DNA from: Sporomusa sp.
GTDB taxonomy: Bacteria > Bacillota_C > Negativicutes > Sporomusales > Sporomusaceae
Length of the DNA: 5,677 nt
Assembly (NCBI GenBank): GCA_029256645.1
Contig: JAQSXM010000251.1
Coordinates: 1 to 5,677, forward strand
Reading direction: 5' to 3'
Part shown: positions 1 to 5,677 of the stretch, one piece after another
Layout: every line of letters begins with the position of its first letter
How positions within the stretch are numbered: position 1 is the first letter of the stretch
Program-made: the position numbers and the translations under genes
Notes under the pieces: model-generated
What the model saw: only the letters and a program-made list of their open reading frames with translations
The model's database searches: none
Told to the model about the DNA's origin: nothing

Positions 1-614
1 TGGCGGTATATGGAGCAAATATTGGCATGCTTATGGAACTGGAAGTGACAGCAGTACCGAACAACTATGGTACAGGAAAAATGACTGTCACTGGTGTTGT
101 TGATGAAGAGGAGATTGGTTCGCCGGGGCGTACTATGCGGCGTAAAAGTATGGCAAAAGGCTCACTTGACAATGTACTTACAGTATTAGCTAAGGAATTT
201 AGCATTGAATATTCTAAATATGACATACATGTTAATTTCCCCGGCGGGGTTCCGGTTGATGGTCCGTCAGCCGGTGTAACGGTTGCGGCAGCAATTTACT
301 CGGCTATTTACAATGTACCTATCGACAATACTGTGGCCATGACTGGTGAGATTTCCATTCGGGGTCTTGTAAAGCCTGTCGGTGGTGTAAGTGCCAAGGT
401 AATGGCTGCCAAGCAAGCCGGCGCTCGACGGGTCATTATCCCGAAGGAAAACTGGCAAGAGTTATATGCAGATATGGATATTGAGGTTATTCCTGTCGAA
501 ACGCTACAAGAGGTGTTGAAACATGCGATGGTTAAGAGCGGAGAAGTTCTACGAAAGGATATACCGGTAGCGATGCCGGAAGTACTTGCGGCTGCCGGTA
601 TTGACAAGGTGTAG
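1..614 (+). CDS. lonB: ATP-dependent protease LonB, C-terminal protease domain (5' partial)
   Basis: The frame is open from base 3 (residues AVYGANIG before the first ATG at 27), so the gene begins upstream and about 204 C-terminal residues are seen. They form a complete Lon-type (S16) serine protease domain. The catalytic Ser is in the DGPSAG motif (TCA codon at 267-269). The catalytic Lys of the Ser-Lys dyad is in GGVSAK (AAG codon at 396-398). The MTGEISIRG and IIPKENW blocks are typical of the family. The AAA+ ATPase half lies outside the window, so ATP dependence is inferred from the family. The opening AVYGANIG block and the position just before a separate full-length lonA point to LonB, the shorter paralogue that in Bacillus acts in the forespore, rather than a second LonA. 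LonC or another Lon-like protease is the alternative. The codon after KV is TAG, and a terminator follows 8 bases later. Confidence 0.86.
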   Translation, partial: AVYGANIGMLMELEVTAVPNNYGTGKMTVTGVVDEEEIGSPGRTMRRKSMAKGSLDNVLTVLAKEFSIEYSKYDIHVNFPGGVPVDGPSAGVTVAAAIYSAIYNVPIDNTVAMTGEISIRGLVKPVGGVSAKVMAAKQAGARRVIIPKENWQELYADMDIEVIPVETLQEVLKHAMVKSGEVLRKDIPVAMPEVLAAAGIDKV

Positions 615-622
615 TTAATTTT

Positions 623-653
623 AGCCGGGTTACTTAACCCGGCTGTTATTATT
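623..653 (+). terminator. Rho-independent terminator after lonB
   Basis: A perfect 9-bp stem (AGCCGGGTT at 623-631 paired with AACCCGGCT at 636-644) with a 4-base loop is followed by a T-rich but interrupted tail (GTTATTATT). It begins 8 bases after the lonB stop. The stem is strong and the U tract imperfect, so termination is probably substantial but not complete. It implies that lonA has its own promoter in the remaining ~100 bases. Confidence 0.65.
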
Positions 654-670
654 GGCAAATAAAAGGATTT

Positions 671-710
671 TTCAACAGCTACTCAGAATATTTTAAATAG
701 CGGTGTTGAA
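671..710. repeat. Bulged inverted repeat in the lonA upstream region
   Basis: TTCAACA (671-677) is repeated in inverted form as TGTTGAA (704-710). The pairing continues inward with GCTA (678-681) against TAGC (698-701), leaving a two-base GG bulge (702-703) and an AT-rich 16-base loop (682-697). It lies between the lonB terminator and the lonA ribosome binding site. It could be an operator or a structured 5' leader. A weak sigma-A-like pair (TTCAAC at 671-676 and TTTAAA at 692-697, 15-base spacing) overlaps it, but the match is too poor to call a promoter. It does not match CIRCE/HrcA or CtsR heat-shock operators as I know them. Confidence 0.4.
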
Positions 711-744
711 ACTACTATTAACTAACAAATACCGCGGGTTACCG

Positions 745-752
745 AAGGGAGG
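745..752 (+). promoter_or_regulatory. Ribosome binding site of lonA
   Basis: AAGGGAGG sits 5 bases before the ATG at 758. This strong Shine-Dalgarno sequence fixes the lonA start, and the resulting 772-residue protein has catalytic positions matching the B. subtilis LonA numbering. Confidence 0.85.
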
Positions 753-757
753 AAATA

Positions 758-3076
758 ATGTTGGCGGAAAAACGGCGTACAATACCACTCTTGCCGCTTA
801 GGGGCATATTAGTTTTCCCATATATGATTATTCATCTGGATGTTGGCCGGGAAAAGTCAATTAGCGCCTTAGAAGAAGCAATGGTTCAAGACCGGCTGAT
901 CATGCTGGCAACACAAAAAGATGCCCAAAATGACACACCTCAGCCTGAAGATATTTTTTCAGTGGGCACTGTCGCTGAAATTAAACAATTATTGAAATTA
1001 CCGGGAGGCACGATCCGGGTGCTGGTTGAAGGCTTGCACCGCGGCGAGATTGAAGAGTTTATCAGTTTTGATCCTTATTATCAGGTCCAAATTCGCGAGT
1101 TCTCCGAGGTGGAACCTAAAACGCCGGAAACAGAAGCGCTTACCCGGACTGCGATTAATCAATTTGAACAATGGGTTAAGTTGAGCAAGAAGATACCCCC
1201 TGAAACTTTGGTTTCAGTGGTTGTAGTTGAAGAACCGGGCCGGTTGACTGACCTTATCGCCAGTCATTTATCGCTTAAGATTGAAGATAAGCAGATTTTG
1301 TTAGAAGCAGTCAGTGTCAATGATCGTCTGGAACGCCTGTGTGAAATTTTAGGCCGGGAGATGGAGATTCTCGAACTTGAGAAAAAAATTCATGTCCGGG
1401 TTCGTAAGCAGATGGAAAAAACGCAAAAAGAATACTATTTGCGCGAGCAGCTTAAAGCAATCCAAAAAGAATTAGGCGAGAAAGACGAACGTACTGCTGA
1501 AGTGGAAGAGTATCGCCAGCGGGTCAAAGAGCAAAATCTGCCTAAAGATGTTGCCGAAAAGATTAATAAAGAAATTGACCGTTTGGAAAAAATGCCGCCT
1601 ATGGTGGCTGAAAGCGGTGTAATCCGTACGTATCTTGACTGGCTGCTGACATTGCCGTGGAATATTGAGACTGAAGACCGTTTGGATATTACTGTGGCTG
1701 AAGGCATATTGGACGAAGACCATTATGGGCTGGAAAAAGTAAAAGAACGTATTTTAGAGTACCTTTCTATTCGTAAACTGACTGAAAAAATGAAAGGACC
1801 GATTTTATGCCTTGTGGGGCCGCCCGGTGTTGGTAAAACATCGTTAGCTCGCTCGATTGCCCGGGCTATGGAACGAAAATTTGTCCGTGTTTCATTAGGT
1901 GGTGTCAGAGATGAAGCTGAGATTAGAGGCCACCGGCGAACCTATGTTGGGGCGTTGCCAGGACGCATTATTCAGGGTATGCGTACTGTCGGGTCTAAAA
2001 ACCCGGTCTTTCTCTTAGATGAGATTGATAAGATGAGTGCTGATTTCCGGGGCGACCCTTCATCTGCTCTGCTTGAGGTACTTGATCCTGAGCAAAATAA
2101 TTCATTTAGTGATCATTATGTGGAGCTTCCGTATGACTTGTCCAGGGTACTTTGGGTGGTGACTGCCAATGTGATGCATAATATTCCCCGGCCATTATTG
2201 GACCGTATGGAAATCATCACTATTGCAGGTTATACTGAAGAAGAAAAGATAGAGATAGCCAAACGTTATCTTATTCCTAAACAAACAACAGACCACGGCC
2301 TATCAACCAAGCAGATTTCATTCTCTGAGGGTACTATCCAAAAAGTTATCCGCGATTATACCAGGGAAGCAGGCGTAAGAAGCCTTGAACGTAATATCGC
2401 TAATCTCTGCCGCAAAGTCGCCCGTAAAATTGTCCAGAATCAGGGACCTGTTGTTAAAATCACTGCTCAGAATCTGCATACGTTCCTTGGTGCGACTAAA
2501 TACCGTCATGCTCAGGCTGAAGAAACCAGTCAGGTCGGAGTCGCAACTGGCTTGGCTTGGACTGAAGTAGGCGGCGATGTACTGGCGGTGGAAATCTCGA
2601 CCATGAGGGGCAAAGGTAAATTAACCCTGACTGGTCAATTGGGCGATGTTATGCAGGAATCAGCCCAGGCCGGGTTCAGCTATATCCGCTCACGGGCTAA
2701 GGATCTGGGAATTGAAGAGGACTTTCATGAGAAACTGGATATCCATATTCATTTGCCGGAAGGGGCTATTCCGAAAGATGGTCCGTCAGCAGGCATTACT
2801 ATGGCTACTGCCGTAGCTTCAGCACTGACCGGTAAGCCAGTCAGAAGTGATATTGCTATGACTGGTGAGATTACACTTCGTGGACGGGTATTGCCTGTAG
2901 GTGGCATTAAAGAGAAGGTTCTTGCCGCTCACCGGGCCGGTATCAGGAAGGTTATGCTGCCCAAAGAAAATAAGCGCGATATTGATGAAATCCCGGCTAA
3001 TGTTAAACGCAGTCTGGAGTTTATCCTTGTTGAACATATGGACCAAGTACTCAAAACAGCTTTGGTGACCGAGTAA
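758..3076 (+). CDS. lonA: ATP-dependent protease La (LonA)
   Basis: Full-length cytoplasmic AAA+ protease of 772 residues (B. subtilis LonA is 774), which unfolds and degrades misfolded and regulatory proteins as a homohexamer. Residues ~8-200 are the substrate-binding LAN domain, opening with TIPLLPLRG. Residues ~200-310 are the helical, charged linker. The AAA+ module follows, with Walker A GPPGVGKT (354-361), pore-loop Tyr396, Walker B FLLDEID (418-424), sensor-1 Asn471, arginine finger Arg483 and sensor-2 Arg541. The S16 protease domain (~590-772) has Ser677 in DGPSAG and Lys720 in GGIKEK, the same numbers as the B. subtilis dyad. All catalytic residues are intact, so the enzyme should be active. 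A terminator separates it from lonB, suggesting independent transcription. Its stop overlaps the engB start by one base, so the two are very likely cotranscribed, as lonA-ysxC are in Bacillus. Confidence 0.98.
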   Translation: MLAEKRRTIPLLPLRGILVFPYMIIHLDVGREKSISALEEAMVQDRLIMLATQKDAQNDTPQPEDIFSVGTVAEIKQLLKLPGGTIRVLVEGLHRGEIEEFISFDPYYQVQIREFSEVEPKTPETEALTRTAINQFEQWVKLSKKIPPETLVSVVVVEEPGRLTDLIASHLSLKIEDKQILLEAVSVNDRLERLCEILGREMEILELEKKIHVRVRKQMEKTQKEYYLREQLKAIQKELGEKDERTAEVEEYRQRVKEQNLPKDVAEKINKEIDRLEKMPPMVAESGVIRTYLDWLLTLPWNIETEDRLDITVAEGILDEDHYGLEKVKERILEYLSIRKLTEKMKGPILCLVGPPGVGKTSLARSIARAMERKFVRVSLGGVRDEAEIRGHRRTYVGALPGRIIQGMRTVGSKNPVFLLDEIDKMSADFRGDPSSALLEVLDPEQNNSFSDHYVELPYDLSRVLWVVTANVMHNIPRPLLDRMEIITIAGYTEEEKIEIAKRYLIPKQTTDHGLSTKQISFSEGTIQKVIRDYTREAGVRSLERNIANLCRKVARKIVQNQGPVVKITAQNLHTFLGATKYRHAQAEETSQVGVATGLAWTEVGGDVLAVEISTMRGKGKLTLTGQLGDVMQESAQAGFSYIRSRAKDLGIEEDFHEKLDIHIHLPEGAIPKDGPSAGITMATAVASALTGKPVRSDIAMTGEITLRGRVLPVGGIKEKVLAAHRAGIRKVMLPKENKRDIDEIPANVKRSLEFILVEHMDQVLKTALVTE
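3064..3068 (+). promoter_or_regulatory. Ribosome binding site of engB inside lonA
   Basis: GGTGA, complementary to the end of 16S rRNA, lies 7 bases before the engB ATG and within the last lonA codons. The match is short, so engB translation probably depends partly on ribosomes finishing lonA at the TAATG stop-start overlap. Confidence 0.5.
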
Positions 3077-3714
3077 TGGCAGATGTTGTCTCGTTTAATA
3101 TTGTAAGTGCCAGCTATGTTGGCACTGCTGTTAACGCCAGTCAGTATCCTGAGAGCGACTTAACGGAGATTGCTTTTATTGGCCGTTCAAACGTCGGCAA
3201 ATCATCGCTTATTAATTCATTATGCCGTCGGCATGGTCTGGCCCGTACCAGCGGAACACCAGGCAAGACCCAAACAATTAATTTTTTTAAGCTTAGCGGC
3301 AAACTTCCTGATGAGTCGCGCTTAGATTTTATGCTTGTTGATCTTCCCGGTTATGGGTATGCCAAAAGGGCTCAAACAGCGCGGGCGACCTGGTCTAAAT
3401 TCATAGAAGAATACTGGCTCAAATCAACTAAGCTTAAGCTGGTATGCCAATTAATTGATGTTCGCCATCCACCGATGGAAAGTGATATTAAAGTATATCA
3501 ATGGTTGTTGGAGCACGGGCTTACTGTTCAAGTAGTCGCAACTAAAGGTGATAAAATTACCAAAGGCCGCATTCAGCAGCATGTACAGGCAATAAGTAAA
3601 GGCATTAACATGCCTTTACTTGCTCCAGATGACCGTATTATCACCTATTCAACCGTTAGTGGGGCTGGACGGGATGAACTTCTTGACGTAATTAGGAATA
3701 TTTTGCTAAAATAA
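3076..3714 (+). CDS. engB: Ribosome biogenesis GTP-binding protein EngB (YsxC/YihA)
   Basis: A 212-residue TRAFAC-class GTPase, somewhat longer than the usual ~195-200 residues. Family members bind the large ribosomal subunit and are needed for late 50S assembly; ysxC is essential in B. subtilis. Visible motifs are G1 GRSNVGKS (36-43), the switch I/G2 segment TPGKTQTINF (61-70), G3 DLPGYGYA (89-96) and G4 TKGD (156-159, fitting TKxD). A G5-like segment YSTVSGAG lies near the C-terminus. The ATG start shares its A with the lonA TAA, and a GGTGA Shine-Dalgarno lies 7 bases upstream. Position directly after lonA matches the Bacillus order. The coding sequence contains a perfect 12-bp inverted repeat (3594-3621) and, at its 3' end, a promoter-like sequence for the next genes. 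Confidence 0.96.
   Translation: MADVVSFNIVSASYVGTAVNASQYPESDLTEIAFIGRSNVGKSSLINSLCRRHGLARTSGTPGKTQTINFFKLSGKLPDESRLDFMLVDLPGYGYAKRAQTARATWSKFIEEYWLKSTKLKLVCQLIDVRHPPMESDIKVYQWLLEHGLTVQVVATKGDKITKGRIQQHVQAISKGINMPLLAPDDRIITYSTVSGAGRDELLDVIRNILLK
3594..3621. repeat. Perfect 12-bp inverted repeat inside engB
   Basis: AAGTAAAGGCAT (3594-3605) and ATGCCTTTACTT (3610-3621) are exact reverse complements separated by four bases (TAAC). The repeat encodes part of the stretch ISKGINMPLL (residues 173-182) without disturbing the frame. No T-run follows on either strand, so it is not a standard terminator. By a rough count, a 12-bp perfect repeat with a loop this short is not expected by chance in a window of this size. 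Confidence 0.75.
3683..3712 (+). promoter_or_regulatory. Candidate sigma-A promoter for ahbA-ahbB-ptb
   Basis: TTGACG (3683-3688, 5 of 6 to the -35 consensus) and TAAAAT (3707-3712, 5 of 6 to the -10 consensus) are 18 bases apart and overlap the last codons of engB. Transcription would begin near 3719, giving a leader of about 68 bases that starts just before the hairpin at 3728-3753. This is a sequence match only. Confidence 0.4.
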
Positions 3715-3727
3715 TAGTGCTATACTG

Positions 3728-3753
3728 AGGGGACAGTCGGCCGGCTGTTCCCT
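3728..3753 (+). terminator. GC-rich hairpin between engB and ahbA (terminator or leader stem)
   Basis: AGGGGACAGTC (3728-3738) pairs with GGCTGTTCCCT (3743-3753) around a GGCC loop. This gives 11 pairs, two of them G-U. The following bases TTGCTTAATTAC are only weakly T-rich. It may end the lonA-engB transcript partially. If the promoter at 3683-3712 is used, it would instead sit at the very 5' end of the ahbA message, where it could stabilise the RNA or attenuate transcription. Confidence 0.5.
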
Positions 3754-3775
3754 TTGCTTAATTACAAGTTTAGTT

Positions 3776-3781
3776 AGGAGG
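3776..3781 (+). promoter_or_regulatory. Ribosome binding site of ahbA
   Basis: AGGAGG lies 5 bases before the ATG at 3787. A second ATG at 3783 is in another frame and stops after six codons, so 3787 is the start. The start region GCATGCATGC is a 10-base palindrome. Confidence 0.85.
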
Positions 3782-3786
3782 CATGC

Positions 3787-4236
3787 ATGCTAAACACTTT
3801 TGATAAAGAACTGCTTAATATTATCCAGACAAGATTGCCCATTGAGCCGCGACCTTTTGCAAGGGTGGCTGAGTGGCTGAATGTTGATGAAGCTACAGTG
3901 TTGGAGCGGTTATCTTGGCTTAAAGAGCATAGCTATATACGGCGCTTAGGTGCTTTCTTCGACTCGTCTTGCTTAGGTTATGTAAGTACGCTGGCAGCAG
4001 TTAAAGTGCGTGTAAACTGTATTGAGGCAGTTGCTGAGGCTATTAATGCCTATCCGGGTGTCACACATAATTATGAACGTGAGGGGGAGTATAACCTTTG
4101 GTTTACACTCCTTACCACAAATCAGGCCGAGCAAGCAAGAACGCTGGCGGCTATTTCCCGTTTGTCAGGGGTTGATGGTCTTATTAGTCTGCCTGCCACT
4201 GAAAAGTATAAGGTCAGTGTTGAGTTTAATTTGTAA
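3787..4236 (+). CDS. ahbA: Siroheme decarboxylase alpha subunit AhbA (Lrp/AsnC-fold, NirDL-type)
   Basis: A 149-residue protein of the AhbA/NirD family. With AhbB it removes the acetate carboxyl groups at C12 and C18 of siroheme, giving 12,18-didecarboxysiroheme, an intermediate of the alternative heme pathway found in sulfate reducers, methanogens and some anaerobic Firmicutes. The N-terminus (~5-58) is an AsnC-like winged helix ending in IRRLGAFFDSSCLGY, a segment typical of AhbA. The C-terminal part (~65-149) is an Lrp-type RAM fold containing PGVTHNYER (90-98, with the conserved His94) and YNLWFTL (102-108). These features separate it from true Lrp regulators. The paralogous subunit follows 49 bases downstream, supporting a heterodimer. 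The AhbC and AhbD radical-SAM steps are not in the window. Heme d1 synthesis (NirDL) is the alternative role of the family, less likely without other nir genes here. Confidence 0.9.
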   Translation: MLNTFDKELLNIIQTRLPIEPRPFARVAEWLNVDEATVLERLSWLKEHSYIRRLGAFFDSSCLGYVSTLAAVKVRVNCIEAVAEAINAYPGVTHNYEREGEYNLWFTLLTTNQAEQARTLAAISRLSGVDGLISLPATEKYKVSVEFNL

Positions 4237-4275
4237 GTATAATTAAGACTGCATAAATGATAAACAGCAGTTGGC

Positions 4276-4281
4276 GAGGTG
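4276..4281 (+). promoter_or_regulatory. Ribosome binding site of ahbB
   Basis: GAGGTG sits 4 bases before the ATG at 4286 (6 bases from the GAGG core). It decides against the in-frame TTG at 4271, which lies upstream of this site, has no good Shine-Dalgarno of its own and would add five residues not expected for the family. Confidence 0.7.
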
Positions 4282-4285
4282 TCTT

Positions 4286-4786
4286 ATGTTAGATAACCTG
4301 GATAAAAAAATAATAGCCGTTATGCAGGGTGAGTTTCCTTTGGTAGCCGAGCCGTATAAGGAATTGGCCCAGCAAATTGGTATTACCGAACACGAGCTTT
4401 TGGAAAGGCTGGGCAGATACCGTCTATCCGGACAGTTGCGCAAGATGGGAGCTGTATTACGGCACCGGGAAGTTGGTTATGCTGCGAACGCACTGTGTGC
4501 CTGGATCGTACCTGAACAACAACTCGCGAAAGTTGGGCAGCTAATGTCAGGCTATATGGCAGTTACCCATTGTTATGCACGGATTCCACAACCAGGCTGG
4601 CCTTATAATTTTTATACAATGCTGCATGCTCATACTCGCGCTGAATGCCAGCGTTTAGCTGAAGAATTGGCGGAAGCGACTGGACTTGACATATATACCC
4701 TGCTATTTAGCACGCGGGAGTGGAAAAAGACTAGCATGAGCTATTTCCCTGAATATGCAAAAGGAGAGGACGCTGTTGACAGATAA
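4286..4786 (+). CDS. ahbB: Siroheme decarboxylase beta subunit AhbB (Lrp/AsnC-fold)
   Basis: A 166-residue paralogue of AhbA and its expected partner in the siroheme decarboxylase heterodimer. Both open alike (LDNLDKKIIAVMQ here, LNTFDKELLNIIQ in AhbA), showing descent from a duplicated gene. The AsnC-like winged helix (~3-50) runs into RKMGAVLRHREVGYAAN (52-68), the AhbB signature segment. The RAM-like half has AVTHCYAR (92-99, conserved His95) and PYNFYTMLHAHT (106-117), followed by the C-terminal TREWKKTSMSYF block typical of AhbB. The start is ATG 4286, chosen by the GAGGTG site just before it. The last 11 bases overlap the ptb reading frame, and the ptb ribosome binding site is inside this gene, so expression of the two is linked. 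A DNA-binding role is unlikely, although the helix-turn-helix fold remains. Confidence 0.9.
   Translation: MLDNLDKKIIAVMQGEFPLVAEPYKELAQQIGITEHELLERLGRYRLSGQLRKMGAVLRHREVGYAANALCAWIVPEQQLAKVGQLMSGYMAVTHCYARIPQPGWPYNFYTMLHAHTRAECQRLAEELAEATGLDIYTLLFSTREWKKTSMSYFPEYAKGEDAVDR
4761..4769 (+). promoter_or_regulatory. Ribosome binding site of ptb inside ahbB
   Basis: AAGGAGAGG lies within the last ahbB codons, 6 bases before the TTG at 4776. It supports TTG as the true start: the first in-frame ATG (4995) would cut off about 73 residues that belong to the family. Confidence 0.75.
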
Positions 4787-5677
4787 ATTGCTTAGAAATT
4801 TTGACGATATACTTGATGCAGTAAAGAATAAATCTCCTAAAAGGGTAGCTGTGGCCGCAGCCCAGGATGATGCTGTCCTGGAAGCTGTTCAGGGGGCACA
4901 TAAACAGAAACTTGCTGATTTTACTTTGGTAGGCGATATTGACAAGATTAAAGCCACCGCTGATAAACTTGGCATTACCCTAAATGATGTCCAGATGATT
5001 CACGAACCTGATGACCGTAAAGCGGCATATCGGGCGGTAGCCTTGGTATCAAGCGGTGAAGCCGATGTACTTATGAAAGGACTAATCAATACTGCTGATT
5101 TTCTTAGAGCAGTACTTGATAAAGAGATTGGCTTGAGAACAGGCAGAGTGCTCAGTCACATTGCTGTTTATCAGCTTCCGGGTTTTGACCGGCTTATTAT
5201 GATAACCGATGGCGGAATGAATATTGCGCCTACGCTGCAGCAAAAGGCGGATATCATTCAAAATAGCGTCCAATTGGCTAACGTACTAGGCATCAAGCCT
5301 GCGAAAATAGCCATATTAGCCGCTGTTGAGGTGGTGAATCCAGATATGCCGGCAACACTTGAAGCCGCTGCGCTGGCAAAAATGGCTGAGCGGGGGCAGA
5401 TAAAAGGGGCCATTGTTGATGGTCCGTTAGCGCTCGATAATGCCATCAGTATGGAGGCTGCCCAACATAAAGGGATTAATAGTCCTGTTGCCGGTATGGC
5501 TGATATCCTGGTTACACCAGATATTGAAGCGGGAAATATGCTTGGCAAGTCGTTAGTCTATATCGCCAATGGTAAAATTGCCGGCTTAATTTTAGGTGCA
5601 GCTAAACCGGTGGTAGTCACATCAAGGGCTGATACCTACGAAGCAAAAATTATGTCAATTGCTCTAGGAGCATTACT
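4776..5677 (+). CDS. ptb: Phosphate butyryltransferase (Ptb), 3' end cut by the window
   Basis: The frame is open from TTG 4776 to the window edge, giving 300 residues of a protein usually ~300-305 long, so only the last few are missing. It belongs to the PTA/PTB family, which exchanges CoA for phosphate on butyryl-CoA or branched-chain acyl-CoA to give acyl phosphate, normally used by a butyrate kinase to make ATP. Visible landmarks are RVAVAAAQDDAVLEAV (23-38), the VLMKGLINTADFLRAVL block (Lys101), TDGGMNIAPTL (144-154), DGPLALDNA (215-223) and the C-terminal SRADTYEAK (283-291). Length and the MKGLINT and DGGMNI blocks fit Ptb better than phosphate acetyltransferase Pta, but acyl specificity cannot be read from sequence. 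The TTG start, the ribosome site inside ahbB and the 11-base overlap indicate translational coupling to ahbB. A kinase gene (buk) would be expected just beyond the edge. Confidence 0.88.
   Translation, partial: MTDKLLRNFDDILDAVKNKSPKRVAVAAAQDDAVLEAVQGAHKQKLADFTLVGDIDKIKATADKLGITLNDVQMIHEPDDRKAAYRAVALVSSGEADVLMKGLINTADFLRAVLDKEIGLRTGRVLSHIAVYQLPGFDRLIMITDGGMNIAPTLQQKADIIQNSVQLANVLGIKPAKIAILAAVEVVNPDMPATLEAAALAKMAERGQIKGAIVDGPLALDNAISMEAAQHKGINSPVAGMADILVTPDIEAGNMLGKSLVYIANGKIAGLILGAAKPVVVTSRADTYEAKIMSIALGAL

Noticed and set aside
731..752. ACCGCGGGTT before lonA resembles the conserved core of a T-box leader (NACCGCG).
   Set aside because: The space back to the lonB terminator is under 100 bases, too short for a T-box stem I and specifier loop. 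The preceding GGTGG-like part and a terminator/antiterminator pair are absent, and lonA is not an amino-acid gene.
4248..4271. ACTGC/GCAGT inverted repeat between ahbA and ahbB.
   Set aside because: Only 5 bp with a 14-base AT-rich loop and no T-run; expected by chance.
4271..4285. TTG at 4271 as an earlier ahbB start adding five residues.
   Set aside because: The GAGGTG ribosome site lies downstream of that TTG and is correctly spaced for the ATG at 4286.
4776..4781. Perfect -35-like TTGACA at the ptb start.
   Set aside because: No acceptable -10 box lies 16-18 bases downstream, and the TTG is explained as the ptb start codon behind a good ribosome site.
3787..4786. The two AsnC/Lrp-like genes as a pair of transcription regulators.
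   Set aside because: GAFFDSSCLGY/VTHNY in the first and GAVLRHREVGY/VTHCY in the second, together with their tandem pairing, match siroheme decarboxylase subunits rather than DNA-binding Lrp proteins.
5082..5548. Antisense open frames across ptb (5082-5273 and 5258-5548), and similar ones across lonB and lonA.
   Set aside because: They lie opposite well-supported genes, have no clear ribosome sites and their products resemble no family I recognise. They are shadows of the coding strand.

Overview
The window reads as a stretch of chromosome from an anaerobic, probably endospore-forming Firmicute. The Negativicutes (Sporomusa/Pelosinus-like) are my best guess and other anaerobic Clostridia are possible. 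The evidence is a tandem pair of Lon-type proteases in the lonB-lonA order known from Bacillus, followed by engB (ysxC), siroheme decarboxylase genes of the alternative (siroheme-dependent) heme route, and a phosphate butyryltransferase. All genes lie on the + strand, base composition is even, and I see no mobile element, RNA gene or CRISPR array.

Layout: 1-614 is the 3' part of lonB, holding only the protease domain, and it ends at a hairpin terminator (623-653). A 143-base gap contains that terminator, a bulged inverted repeat (671-710) and the strong ribosome binding site of lonA. lonA (758-3076) is full length with every catalytic residue intact. engB (3076-3714) overlaps the lonA stop by one base. 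The end of engB carries a good promoter-like sequence (3683-3712), and the 72-base gap behind it holds a GC-rich hairpin (3728-3753). Next come ahbA (3787-4236) and ahbB (4286-4786). The last gene, ptb, starts at a TTG codon (4776) inside the end of ahbB and runs off the right edge, lacking only its last few residues.

How they fit together: the left half is protein quality control (LonB, LonA) plus a ribosome-assembly GTPase (EngB). The right half pairs AhbA and AhbB, which together decarboxylate siroheme to 12,18-didecarboxysiroheme on the way to heme, with an acyl-phosphate-forming enzyme of butyrate or branched-chain acyl metabolism. In Bacillus subtilis the genes after lonB-lonA-ysxC are also tetrapyrrole genes (the hemA operon), so the position appears conserved while the heme route differs.

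No wholly new system is evident. The points most worth a second look are the ahbAB genes in the heme-operon slot, the translational overlap of ahbB with a TTG-started ptb, and a perfect 12-bp inverted repeat inside the engB coding sequence.
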